Positions 28,801 to 33,397 of a stretch of 33,397 bases of DNA are shown here, piece after piece; the stretch's first letter is position 1, and every line of letters begins with the position of its first letter. A program made the position numbers and the translations under genes. Source of the stretch: an uncultured Verrucomicrobiota bacterium. GTDB lineage: Bacteria > Verrucomicrobiota > Kiritimatiellia > CAIVKH01. The stretch is from assembly GCA_937873455.1 (NCBI GenBank), contig CALMYG010000046.1, forward strand, positions 1-33,397. Reading direction: 5' to 3'. The notes under the pieces were generated by a model. It searched no databases. It was not told where the DNA came from and worked only from the letters and a program-made list of their open reading frames with translations.

Positions 28801-30217
28801 CAAGATCGAATGGACCCCGCCCGGCGTATCGGAAGCCCAAGCTGCCGGCTGGCGTCAATCCGACAGCACTCCGCTTTCGCCGTGGGATACCTTCATCGTT
28901 ACCTACTACGAAGTCACCGGCACCAACGGCACGCCGGTGGCGGACGCGGTGACGAATACCTTGACCCGCGAAAGCCCCGGATGGACTTCCACGCTGAATA
29001 ACTGGGCCTTCACCAATCTGGTCTTGTCCAACCTGATTTTTGACACCTACTACAACATTACGATTCAGGGCCGCGACCTCGCCGGCAACATCGGTGTCGT
29101 CACCAGTGTCATCGGCAACACCGACCGTTTCATCGTCACCCAGGGCATCAGCCGCACCCACATGGACCTCTTCGTCCGCTGGACCGGGCCGACGAACGAT
29201 CACGTGAGCCGGGACTATGATGTGCTCTTTGTCGATTCCGCTAACGGATTCCACAATGCCCTGTCGAACCAGTGGCAATTCCTGGCCTTCACGAATCGCC
29301 CGTCCTTCCTGGATGCCGGCGGTACCAACCGCCTTGCCCCCGGTCTTTTGACCAACCACACCTACCGGTTTTACCGGGTGGCCCGGCCGGGCCGGTGGGA
29401 AAACCACAACCCCAACCGCCTCGCCAGCATGGAGATCTATGCCGCCAAGGCCGTGCCGCTCTATCCCGGCGAAAATTGGCATTCGCTCTTTGCCTTCCCC
29501 GACCCCGCCACCACCAATGATGTCGAGGGAACCGTGGCCTATGTGTTCGGTACCAATGTATTGCCCTCGGCGGGCACGTTTGACGATGCCACCAAGATAT
29601 CCTGGTTCGGCACCAATCATGGCGGCAACGCGCGCGGCAGCGTCGTCACCGCGCAAGTATGGCTGGGTACTTCGGGTTGGAATTGGCAAATCGGCGGAAG
29701 CGGTTCGGCCAACCAGAAGCGCGTACCGTTGGGCCAGGGTTTCCTGATTGAGTTGCCATTGGATGCCGAACCACAAAGCCTCATCATGATCGGTCGCGTG
29801 CCAACCCAGGCTTTGGTCCATGCGATATCCTCGCCCGCAGCCGCGCCGACCAATCCGGTCTATCACGTGTTGAGCCACCAATTCCCCGAACGCATTCCGT
29901 TGACCAGCTTGGGGATCAGCACCAATGTTGGTTTCCGGGGCGGTATGAATATCGGCCAGTCCGACGAAATCCGGATATTAAGCAACACGCCCACCAATGG
30001 CGTCTCCCAGGGCTCGCTGGTCGCGCCCAAAGCCCGGATTTGGTGGCGCACCAGCGACAACACCTGGCGCAATGCCATGACCGGCAACACGCTCGCCAAC
30101 AACTATGTCATTGAGCCGGATGACACGATCATCATCGTGCATCGCCGGGGGGTAACCATCACCTGGACCAACCGACCCGTCATGTACAATCCACCCACCC
30201 GGAACTTTGCTCCATGA
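16880..30217 (+). CDS. Giant secreted repeat protein with autotransporter-type beta-strand repeats
   Basis: One uninterrupted frame of 4445 residues. A signal peptide (about 1-35, ending DVFAA) leads into a 165-residue aromatic-rich head. About 12 autotransporter-associated beta-strand repeats follow at 203-1809 (pattern KxGxGxLxLxxxNTYxGxTxIxxGxLxI), predicting a long beta-helix. From 1973 the protein becomes a mosaic: three ~120-residue modules ending VIDDD, a LamG-like domain (2220-2405), a duplicated ~185-residue module (2607-2787, 2848-3043), jelly-roll-like segments (3205-3369, 3700-3855), an FN3-like segment (about 3947-4076) and a unique C-terminal domain (4188-4445). Five acidic motifs such as DADDDRPND suggest calcium binding. 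No autotransporter barrel or CTERM motif ends it. AAGGGG lies 19 nt upstream. Likely a surface fibre or adhesin; its partner is encoded immediately downstream (ATGA). Confidence 0.85.
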   Translation: MNLRFNTWGYRDYVTAGAVGLALGGMFAMPLDVFAAKGHWSEQVQYYSNATLQAWEGASSANKGQHNIGEAFEVRRAGINAWSDNNMFWGSTFFRYRVFGQNLNPGESTANLIRTGGAGNDHYFGWNDNININLKAGITYNGTYTLEYRYSYQDNDGVAYTGYFYPTFSIIGTNYIVTNTSGTVEQNVFNGGAATLVGTGAHLLKQGNSTLELNANNTYSGGTYIDAGIVRLLAGGIPGSGLIYLGSGFFPALSAELQLQPAAGGVSLTNSITVAEISGGSSRTIASLNTSGENILRGPVALTDDSLLRLFMPSGSGLLLLTNVISGNEGIWVDAEGGTIAFLGNNTYSGGTFIDRGTVLLSNHNNAAGSGTLFISGDAANATNATLLIAGGRTIPNQIIARPVKLDTSATIRKNSDGDTEMTGRLHLWANDQGGQRPTRIINSGAGTFTFSGDINLASPDTDNRSLFVENAVLFSGAITNPGARGLVVRGASGQPTFDGTIEANIFQDSGNATIGPNATFDDGTIYQLGTTDNPSEITNNATLSFSTGDRTYDLSIAAGFYNVGASPGTRQFNFSHGSGLITLLGTVNIGAGATNAGHYLVMSNAQDVVVQGNLSGTGGIHKIGSGLMTLDGTATYASETRIENGSLRLGSSTAVGAAEIILGFPTTGNNVNLFVAAGATLATPVDVRAGAGNRVIGMNESSGLATLNAPIALSNNLIFDVPGEATLVSDDNISGPHSIEKIGTGWLVFRGANSYSGLTAINQGAISIEHANALGGTGSGTDVADGAALEIRGGITTAAEPLTLHGAGRTASPGGALRNTADNNNFAGPVTLALSASIGVDHAVDTLTLSGVVDGTAARNLSKIGPGTLSLTANNTFLGEVRINDGVVSVPSINSTASAAQPLGQRTTTPVIRFINTDTTGTLRYTGDADATLSKGVGFGVGSAAAYGAIDITQAARTLTITEPVISVANANHRFYKTGPGRLTLDAANTYQGRTIIQQGPLRATQAGSLGTNTDTDNHATFVESGGALEVIGGITLTERIYLAGTGIAAGGALRNISGANTMSGRFFLADHARINADAGTLTLNHATAITDVYGLTFGGAGQIDMSTVIGTGAGTVTKDGSGLTRLLANNTYSGNTTVEAGTLQIGSGTAGSISSSSALQINAGATSVISRSDAWTYSGTISGAGQLRKREAGTITLSGNSPTFSGGVWHEPDSGLLNIGHTSALGTGPYTIQGENNSFDNVTAGPLTSANGFVLAGSPSFVGSDQLTFTGPVLITGANRSITVITNNLILNGVISQDGSSRALNKLGHSGWLTLNGNNTHSGGTRLDQGRINIGHANALGSGTFRVALAEFDNTTGAPLTIGNFFLFNGTPIFVGTDNLTITGNASLGDADRDIHVLANTLRFNGVLSESSGSRRLRKYSPGALSLMGVNTYGGGTVLAGGRLNIGHWNALGSGTFTIDPSPTPVVFDNIYGAPLIANPVTNAVTINGNSLFAGTHEMAFNGPVTLAGNHTLSVTGAPLWVVGVLGQSGGDRSLVKEGQGTLILVNTNNTFAGTLTISQGVVRIYSTNSLGAVDGGTIVRAGATLEMANAARTDSEPLSLAGMGVTNGGALRNLQEGAYYNGLITMAADSRINSASGELRVRGGVIGNNYDLFLGGGGHIRFENAPVTGDTTRLIVDIAGQVRLFRDNTFGGGIIISNGVVTADPTSPSGDLRLGAVPASFDPDYFYINGGGFRPLNTLATHANRGFTIGPNGMTIDTPGSLNTINGAITGSGDFIKIGPAALTLSAVSDYTGETFVNEGAIVMSGTATNSDFTVAAGATLRGAGAVRDALIYGRVNAGNATNGVGVLSVNELRLENNSEMIVDITAITGTPGVHWDLIAAESDVYVNATSSDPITLRIRGNPGDFYPWLGYTNVIVTGASIVGFAANKFAVDWSGFTPDMFGGSFEVAQIGDTIVIRNNPVPFPTATNGVFGAGGFVTDAQIRSGVFDVVMQFYSAAGMSNNATMPNFDLITPAGVVILTNHVFSSITYLDNGRTQIASNTSHAGAAYAVTMLGTYTSRYDAVTSNGVIRTNVDTYENGDPITFQVIDDDTAPPVFSGFNISGYHPRDTAFAVVGQVQDAGSGIIADGANTNRPHFRVFRSDGSLALGTTFFTNSVSSNGDAQGSPATLTYAIPASVFNCAGVYTVRVFAADADDDRPNDGSFGQTNYALTVIAPYGLPFVEPFEADYVEPVVTGVLNCQRGWTSGTNAVVQTAVRHQGNQALRLQADTASHSFTGTFTNVTFSFYGILLPENDDDVTVTNGSAVFYINTNNTVTVLDGTNKSALAVGVNPAIWNFFVINLNYQAQTWTLAVNGTNLVNTFSFLGAPNPDLITMTFQTRSTNEYAYIDTINIRPDPYTDAYVTNHVAGLANTVTDGQMVSGQFSMAIDFWSGDGMTNNAGYPYYDLLHPNGTVILTGRTFSSFSYHDSGRGLRASNSSHISFFHPVLGVYTARWSAITFNGMITTGVEVWSNGTPLAFNVIDDDVVGPVHSGFSIHGTTHEMENLGAGLILTGMVQDVGSGIIADAANTNRPFFVLYRPDGSVAMNTTFFTNSVQGQSAMVSRVVIDAGQSTFLTAGNWNNLTNHAAGTTLANLVATNGQATTISLSIANAFFSNNANGTTTPGPNAAYPANATRDSLYGQNGATSNAVLVLSNLNAHATYTFRFFASRMSAGGDNREAEYSVQGASTNIVYLDASENTNNVAVTTAIAPRADGTIRISVRKGPANNNASGFYYLGVIDMDIEVPVPAQTTPANLSHFIDAALLNQWGTYAIHVTSTDADNDRLNDEARTTNIYTFAIRREEYRVFVDFGTSTLQTPTNWNNIFQHWVPPGGQNIAGGVRSNLVTAAGEITTINLNITEPFVLTDPNSGGTTNPAVWLGYPPSATRDSWWGADATYPTGSPPQQVVMVLTNLQYGGPAHLLRFFASRVAATENRETEYLVEGSVTNYLYLDAANNTSNRVVSTPMWPRADGTIRITIKAGPNNTTEHNIFYLGVLDLQVTRDVVATGAIFGVNNIITDAQLRSGAFNVVKHIWSNTGMSHNASSPNFDLINPFGTEILTNQPFTSLSYLYDNRLIIASNQTHPGTAYEATFLGVYTSRFTGINITPREVNNMPWINALNPPGMTFTVIDDDLTAPSVGDTPLALMMGASAIAPTTNLTLLAAWNFNTGPERTLVSHGKGALTTNLNPNFAFESGATASTTLNAVPGDDAGFGARVSSTGNNGRWMQFTLDMTIYENLVMSFANRRTDTGHNSNTVAYSINGDAFVDFVTGWDPSLNAWAVQTFDFSSVSAMNGATNVRIRFTFGGATAAAGNVRFDNIQFTATPRSYFEITDRALTQVSATNPLYSALNVFDASGLFRGTSLPHSNMHVSIEGFLTNNVAGYQAAMSSADTTIPTSTSSWQIATSFSYSQIGDLFADGLSNRYVLANVPDADDDRPGDVTWLSNRLFGAIRIIDNDTNAPVVANVSVPNAAARPMLVLTNGGAPQSAEVIRGGQLRRDGSGSNTLFKVSDAELAQAGTIGLQLSFGARDLESGVSRGNSGGTNTVMSFSIGDILVGNYENFDAALSSAQTATNQTLSNIWSFANGDFTGSLINNLVTAGVQVVRVTIPDTDDDRPNDRATLVAAQVGRIQVIDDDIRGPVISRVDLPDIPGGSSILYTSFETDEGWPSSQASGSLWTNVITSGSATGIWYGTGYVNLNFPFDGVRKGGFTVDGVGQYFQLPPRADVSSLSLVARLSSGTNTRFLAVERRVNTTWVSHGTNAVTGEEYEYLSWTIDVAGVSTLRVVRVGTDGTPGIYIDALALTEQAEWVSTNHLHLAWAEAIDDYSGIDEYRLVAPAVNSAVPAATNAGIGLGVITNHTADLTGHQGVITGFVFAIDNDNDRPGDRSMGNLKPIIVRIDTNPPPAVANLRATDAAGGNVFDSAIDESSEIKIEWTPPGVSEAQAAGWRQSDSTPLSPWDTFIVTYYEVTGTNGTPVADAVTNTLTRESPGWTSTLNNWAFTNLVLSNLIFDTYYNITIQGRDLAGNIGVVTSVIGNTDRFIVTQGISRTHMDLFVRWTGPTNDHVSRDYDVLFVDSANGFHNALSNQWQFLAFTNRPSFLDAGGTNRLAPGLLTNHTYRFYRVARPGRWENHNPNRLASMEIYAAKAVPLYPGENWHSLFAFPDPATTNDVEGTVAYVFGTNVLPSAGTFDDATKISWFGTNHGGNARGSVVTAQVWLGTSGWNWQIGGSGSANQKRVPLGQGFLIELPLDAEPQSLIMIGRVPTQALVHAISSPAAAPTNPVYHVLSHQFPERIPLTSLGISTNVGFRGGMNIGQSDEIRILSNTPTNGVSQGSLVAPKARIWWRTSDNTWRNAMTGNTLANNYVIEPDDTIIIVHRRGVTITWTNRPVMYNPPTRNFAP
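17486..22306 (+). repeat. Block of about 12 autotransporter-associated beta-strand repeats
   Basis: Codons 203-1809 of the giant gene. Units begin near residues 203, 332, 621, 740, 862, 975, 1118, 1188, 1306, 1418, 1537 and 1778. Several are embedded in a longer repeat that also contains GGALRN (near 815, 1055 and 1618). Irregular spacing and diverged DNA argue for old duplications. Confidence 0.75.
22796..23161 (+). repeat. VIDDD module, copy 1
   Basis: Codons 1973-2094: GVFGAGGFVTDAQIRSG, then NFDLITPAGVVILTN, GTYTSRYDAV and final VIDDD. Matched by copies 2 and 3 in the same order. Confidence 0.65.
24107..24463 (+). repeat. VIDDD module, copy 2
   Basis: Codons 2410-2528: ANTVTDGQMVSGQF, YYDLLHPNGTVILTG, GVYTARWSAI, final VIDDD. 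Confidence 0.65.
24698..25243 (+). repeat. Malectin-like module, copy 1
   Basis: Codons 2607-2788: RVVIDAGQS, NWNNLTNH, ATRDSLYG, FRFFASR, NREAEYSV, YLDASENT, RADGTIRIS, FYYLGVIDM. The same ordered blocks recur in copy 2. Confidence 0.6.
25421..26008 (+). repeat. Malectin-like module, copy 2
   Basis: Codons 2848-3043: RVFVDFGTS, NWNNIFQH, ATRDSWWG, LRFFASR, NRETEYLV, YLDAANNT, RADGTIRIT, IFYLGVLDL. Confidence 0.6.
26030..26404 (+). repeat. VIDDD module, copy 3
   Basis: Codons 3051-3175: GAIFGVNNIITDAQLRSG, NFDLINPFGTEILTN, GVYTSRFTGI, final VIDDD. Closest in its opening to copy 1. Confidence 0.65.
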
Positions 30218-31098
30218 GCGCCATGAAACGAAAGATGTCCATCACCCGTTGGTTGGGCCCGGTCATGCTGGCCGTAATCTTCGCCGGCTATGCCGTCTCC
30301 GCGGGCGCATCGCACCTGAATGTGCCGCTTCATTTCGGCATGGCCCACCCGGTGGTCGATGAATTCGGACGGCTTTTGCCCGGAACCGCCGCCCAGCCCG
30401 GCGCGCTCGTGCAAATCCTGTCCGCCGAGCATGGCGTCTTTCCGCCCGAACCGAATGGCGAGCCCCACCCGGATAATCCCGTACTGGCCGAAGTCCGCAT
30501 CGGGATGGGCACGGACTTTGGCGCCGGCCCCATGGGCAAAGCCGCCGGGTCGATAACCATCAACCGCTATCAGGCCAATAAGCTATTCGCCCGCGTCTTT
30601 AATCGTGCCTCCACGGCGGATGCCTCGTTTTATACCGATAGTCCCGTGTTCACCAATTCCACTGCCTCTTATGAGGTGTTCCGCATTGCCGCGATCAGCA
30701 CCGACCAACCGCTCGATACCGGTGACGACGACGGCGATGGCCTCATCAATTCCTGGGAACGCAGCTTGGGCACGGACCCATACCTGGCGGACACCGATGG
30801 CGATGGCATCAGCGACTATCACGAATGGCTGGCCGGTACCGACGCGCTGGATGACGCCGATTTCCTGCGCATGTTTGAAATTATTCCCCAGGCCAACGGC
30901 TCGTTGCTGGTCCGTTGGGATGCCGTGTCCGGTAAATCCTATCAGTTGCAACAGTCCGTTCAGGATTTGACCGGGACCGGCGACGGTTTCGTGAACGTGA
31001 ACGATCCGGTCATCGCGACCGGCGAACGCGCCGAAACCGTGGTGACCAATCCCGCGCCGGCCGCGGTTCAACACTTCCGGGTAATCTTGCTGCCCTGA
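30214..31098 (+). CDS. Secreted TSP3-repeat protein coupled to the giant protein
   Basis: A 294-residue exported protein with a signal peptide at about 1-33 (cleavage near SAGAS). A beta-rich region (about 34-165) follows, then thrombospondin type 3-like calcium repeats at about 168-220 (DDDGDGLINSWE, DTDGDGISDYHEW). A C-terminal beta domain at 225-294 (VRWDAVSGKSYQLQQS) matches the end of the 1166-residue esterase. Its start codon overlaps the giant gene's stop (ATGA), which strongly implies co-translation and a joint function, perhaps as a cap, anchor or assembly partner of the giant. Alternative in-frame starts at 30223 and 30235 would not change the mature protein. It converges on the GH3 gene with one base between the stop codons. 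Confidence 0.8.
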   Translation: MSAMKRKMSITRWLGPVMLAVIFAGYAVSAGASHLNVPLHFGMAHPVVDEFGRLLPGTAAQPGALVQILSAEHGVFPPEPNGEPHPDNPVLAEVRIGMGTDFGAGPMGKAAGSITINRYQANKLFARVFNRASTADASFYTDSPVFTNSTASYEVFRIAAISTDQPLDTGDDDGDGLINSWERSLGTDPYLADTDGDGISDYHEWLAGTDALDDADFLRMFEIIPQANGSLLVRWDAVSGKSYQLQQSVQDLTGTGDGFVNVNDPVIATGERAETVVTNPAPAAVQHFRVILLP

Positions 31099-31099
31099 G

Positions 31100-33322
31100 T
31101 TAACCGGCCAGTTGAACGATCGTTCCATTCAAGTCGCGGGTGCGCGAGGACAGTCCGACCCAAACCTCCGCTTTGCCATTTGCCGGAACTCGTTTGCCGG
31201 TTTCATCCACAAAGGTGAAGTCATCCCGCTTGATGATGAAGTCGACGCGTCGGCATTCCCCTGCGTTCAGATGAACGCGCTGCCACTGAAGCAGCTCCCG
31301 CGCCGGACGCACCAGCGGGGCGTGTACCGCCGCATAACACTGAACGATGACGGTTCCCTCCCGCGATCCGGTATTCGCGACTTCCGCCGCGATCGTGACC
31401 GATTCGTCCCCAGTTAGTGTGGTGCGATCCGCGGTCGCGTCCCCGCAGCTAAAGGTGGTGTAACTCAACCCGTGCCCGAACGGAAACAACGGTTCAATGG
31501 CCTGGTCCACGTAACGCGGGGCATGCCAGCCCGGCGCCTGGTTGTAGTGAACCGGTTGCTGGCCGATGGACACCGGCCACGACTGGGTGAGTCGCCCCGA
31601 GGGATTGAAATCACCGGCCAGCAGTTCCGCGATGGCGGTTCCGCCCTCCACGCCCTGGTTCCACCCGCAGACCACCGCGTCGGCGTTTTCCTTGATCCAG
31701 CCGATGGTGTGGGGTTTGCCGACGAGTAGGACGACAATCATCGGAGTCCCGGTGGCCTTGACCGCGTGTAACAGTTCCATCTGCCCGCCGCTGATATCCA
31801 TGTCCGCGCGATCATTGGCTTCACCTTGCAGCGCCATCGTGTCGCCCACCACGACGACCGCCACATCCGCCGAGCGGGCGAGTTCGGTTGCGCGTTCCAT
31901 GCCTCCCTCCGGCGGGGTGGTGGTTTCTCCCGGTTGGCGCTGCGTGAACCAACCGGAGATGGCATGCCGCTGATCAACCACGCAACACGCCCGCTCGTGA
32001 ACGACCGTTGCGGAAGCAAAACGCGCCTTGATGCCATCCAACACCGTGACGATGTGATCGCGGTCATGCATCGCGTCGGGAAACTCCGCCTGCGGCGATC
32101 CGATCACCCAGCCGCCCACCGTACCAAACAGATCGTCGGCATTCGGACCCAGCACCGCGATGGAGCGAAGGCGCTCCGGGGCGAGCGGCAGAATGCCGTG
32201 GTTGGTCATGAGGACAAGGCTTTGCCGGGATGCCTCCAGGGAAGCGGCGCGATGGGCGGGGCAGTTGATCACGGTCCTGATCTTTTCCCGGTCGATGCCC
32301 CGCCGCGCCGGCTGATCGAAAAGCCCAAGCCGGAATTTGATCCGCAGGATGCGCCGCACTGCTTGGTCGAGTACATCCTCGGCCAGCTCCCCGGCCGTCA
32401 CCGCCGCGACCAATTCACCGGCCAGGTTTTTCGTCGACATCGCCATGTCGTTGCCGGCACGAAGCGCCTTGACCCCCGCTTCACGGATCGAGGTGCAGAC
32501 CTGCTTCTGGTAAACCGCCCGTCCGACATTGTCCCAATCGGATACAACAAAACCGTCGAAACCCCATTGGTCCCGCAGCACCCCGGTCAGCAATTCGTGA
32601 TGCAACGAGCAAAGTGTGCCATCCACCGCATTGTAAGCCGCCATAACCGTGGCCGCGCCGGCCTCATGCACCGCCTGGCGGAACGGCGGGAGAAAAACCA
32701 TCTCCAATGTTCGCCGCGTCACGTCCGCCTCCGTGCCGTCGCGGGCGCCCACCGTTTCCCCGTAGCCGATAAAATGTTTGGGGCAGGCGGCGATGGCCTC
32801 CTCATCCGCCAGGTTCGAACCCTGATAACCGCGCACCATCGCCGCCGCCAGCGCGCCGGTCAACCGGGGATCTTCGCCGAACGTCTCGCCCATCCGGCCC
32901 CAGCGGATATCGCGGCAAATGTCGAGTTGCGGCGAAAAGGTCCACTGCGGACCCGTGGCGCGGACTTCCCGCGCCGTGATGCGCGCCACTTCTTCCAGCA
33001 GGTCGGGATTCCACGAGCAGGACAAGGCCATCTGGGTGGGAAACAAGGTGGCATTGCGCCATAACCCGTGACCGCGAATGGCGTCGATGCCGAAGAGCAG
33101 GGGAATGCCCAGTCGGGTTTTTCCCGCCGCCTCTTTCAGCGCCTCAAGCTTTTCCCCCATCACATGGAGGAAAGAACCGACATGATTATTGTGCAACTGT
33201 TCGAGGGCATCGTCATCCGCACCGTTGTATTGAAGCGTCTGTCCGACCTTTTCCTCCAGCGTCATCCGACGGAGCAGGTCCTCGATATTTTGCGCGGTTT
33301 CCGGGGATTCAGGCGGTTTCAT
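31100..33322 (-). CDS. Glycoside hydrolase family 3 beta-glycosidase
   Basis: A 740-residue GH3 enzyme with no signal peptide, so probably cytoplasmic, that removes sugars from the non-reducing ends of imported oligosaccharides. The TIM-barrel domain (about 10-330) has FGIDAIRGHG, GRMGETFGEDP, PKHF (Lys182-His183) and the nucleophile Asp262 in VVSDWDN. The alpha/beta sandwich (about 370-600) has LGPNAD and VVVVGDTM with GEANDRADM, the region expected to supply the acid/base Glu. PLFPFGHGLSYTTF leads to the C-terminal fibronectin-like domain. Bacterial beta-glucosidases of this architecture are the closest I recognise, but a beta-xylosidase or other specificity cannot be excluded. It has a weak ribosome-binding site and an inverted repeat upstream. 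Confidence 0.93.
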   Translation of the reverse strand: MKPPESPETAQNIEDLLRRMTLEEKVGQTLQYNGADDDALEQLHNNHVGSFLHVMGEKLEALKEAAGKTRLGIPLLFGIDAIRGHGLWRNATLFPTQMALSCSWNPDLLEEVARITAREVRATGPQWTFSPQLDICRDIRWGRMGETFGEDPRLTGALAAAMVRGYQGSNLADEEAIAACPKHFIGYGETVGARDGTEADVTRRTLEMVFLPPFRQAVHEAGAATVMAAYNAVDGTLCSLHHELLTGVLRDQWGFDGFVVSDWDNVGRAVYQKQVCTSIREAGVKALRAGNDMAMSTKNLAGELVAAVTAGELAEDVLDQAVRRILRIKFRLGLFDQPARRGIDREKIRTVINCPAHRAASLEASRQSLVLMTNHGILPLAPERLRSIAVLGPNADDLFGTVGGWVIGSPQAEFPDAMHDRDHIVTVLDGIKARFASATVVHERACCVVDQRHAISGWFTQRQPGETTTPPEGGMERATELARSADVAVVVVGDTMALQGEANDRADMDISGGQMELLHAVKATGTPMIVVLLVGKPHTIGWIKENADAVVCGWNQGVEGGTAIAELLAGDFNPSGRLTQSWPVSIGQQPVHYNQAPGWHAPRYVDQAIEPLFPFGHGLSYTTFSCGDATADRTTLTGDESVTIAAEVANTGSREGTVIVQCYAAVHAPLVRPARELLQWQRVHLNAGECRRVDFIIKRDDFTFVDETGKRVPANGKAEVWVGLSSRTRDLNGTIVQLAG

Positions 33323-33345
33323 ACGATACGAATATCATGACGGAA

Positions 33346-33377
33346 CGATCGGTTTGTCAGCAAGGACAAACCGGTCG
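33346..33377. promoter_or_regulatory. Inverted repeat upstream of the GH3 gene
   Basis: Left arm CGATCGGTTTGTC (33346-33358), 6-bp loop AGCAAG, right arm GACAAACCGGTCG (33365-33377), matching at 12 of 13 pairs. No T-run on either side, so an operator or leader hairpin is likelier than a terminator. The direct repeat CCGTAAAACCGTAAAC follows at 33382-33397. Confidence 0.45.
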
Positions 33378-33397
33378 ATCGCCGTAAAACCGTAAAC

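Noticed and set aside
27014..29881. Long open frame (about 955 codons) on the minus strand inside the giant gene
   Set aside because: Gly/Val/Asp-rich translation with no family signature. It is the mirror of a GC-biased plus-strand frame with intact domains and repeats. The same holds for the 779-codon antisense frame at 22172-24511.
29442..30217. Possible autotransporter beta-barrel at the end of the giant protein
   Set aside because: No ~250-residue series of amphipathic strands ending in an aromatic residue. The C-terminus is NRPVMYNPPTRNFAP.
30960..31110. Bidirectional terminator between the TSP3 gene and the GH3 gene
   Set aside because: The stop codons are one base apart and no stable hairpin with T-runs is visible. 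The GTTAACCGGCC stretch is not a convincing stem.

Overview
The window looks like a chromosome segment from a carbohydrate-degrading member of the PVC group, most plausibly Kiritimatiellota, Lentisphaerota or Verrucomicrobiota. This is inferred from gene content, not from a marker gene. The signs are very large secreted proteins built of autotransporter-type beta-strand repeats, thrombospondin type 3 calcium repeats and LamG-like domains, an exosortase cassette, and an L-rhamnose operon next to polysaccharide-processing enzymes. No rRNA, tRNA, CRISPR array, insertion sequence or phage gene was seen.

Layout. (1) 46-4377, minus strand: a tight operon in the order rhaA, tandem-domain class II aldolase, single-domain class II aldolase, galT. 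It diverges across a 73-bp AT-rich gap from rhaB on the plus strand (4451-5938). Together these isomerise L-rhamnose, phosphorylate L-rhamnulose and cleave rhamnulose-1-phosphate. galT suggests galactose is co-processed. (2) 5939-9907, minus strand: a three-gene exosortase cassette in transcription order. It holds a secreted beta-repeat/DUF11 protein with a C-terminal IPMMTFW-type sorting signal, the exosortase with its Cys/Arg/His triad, and a multi-pass membrane partner. The set resembles the XrtH/IPTL-CTERM system with a variant signal. (3) 10040-11128, plus: a LacI-family regulator behind a 16-bp palindrome. It overlaps tail-to-tail with (4) 11064-14564, minus: a secreted 1166-residue multidomain SGNH (SASA/CE6-like) esterase with LamG-like domains, two InlB B-type repeats and a TSP3 module. 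(5) 14681-15352, plus, and 15703-16374, minus: two small secreted proteins separated by a repeat-containing gap.

(6) 16880-31098, plus: a 4445-residue secreted repeat protein translationally coupled (ATGA) to a small TSP3 protein. The giant has about 12 beta-strand repeats in its first 1,800 residues. After these come three copies of an unrecognised module ending in VIDDD, five acidic D-x-D-[DN]-D-R-[PL] motifs, a duplicated malectin-like module, several jelly-roll-like segments and a distinct C-terminal domain. No beta-barrel and no CTERM signal are visible. (7) 31100-33322, minus: a cytoplasmic GH3 glycosidase preceded by a strong inverted repeat.

A coherent but inferred reading is a cell that displays large adhesive or substrate-binding surface proteins, removes acetyl groups from a rhamnose- and galactose-containing polysaccharide outside the cytoplasm, and breaks down the imported sugars with GH3, the rha enzymes and GalT. 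The least explained parts are how the giant protein and its partner are anchored, the repeated VIDDD modules, and a second aldolase domain that has lost every active-site residue.
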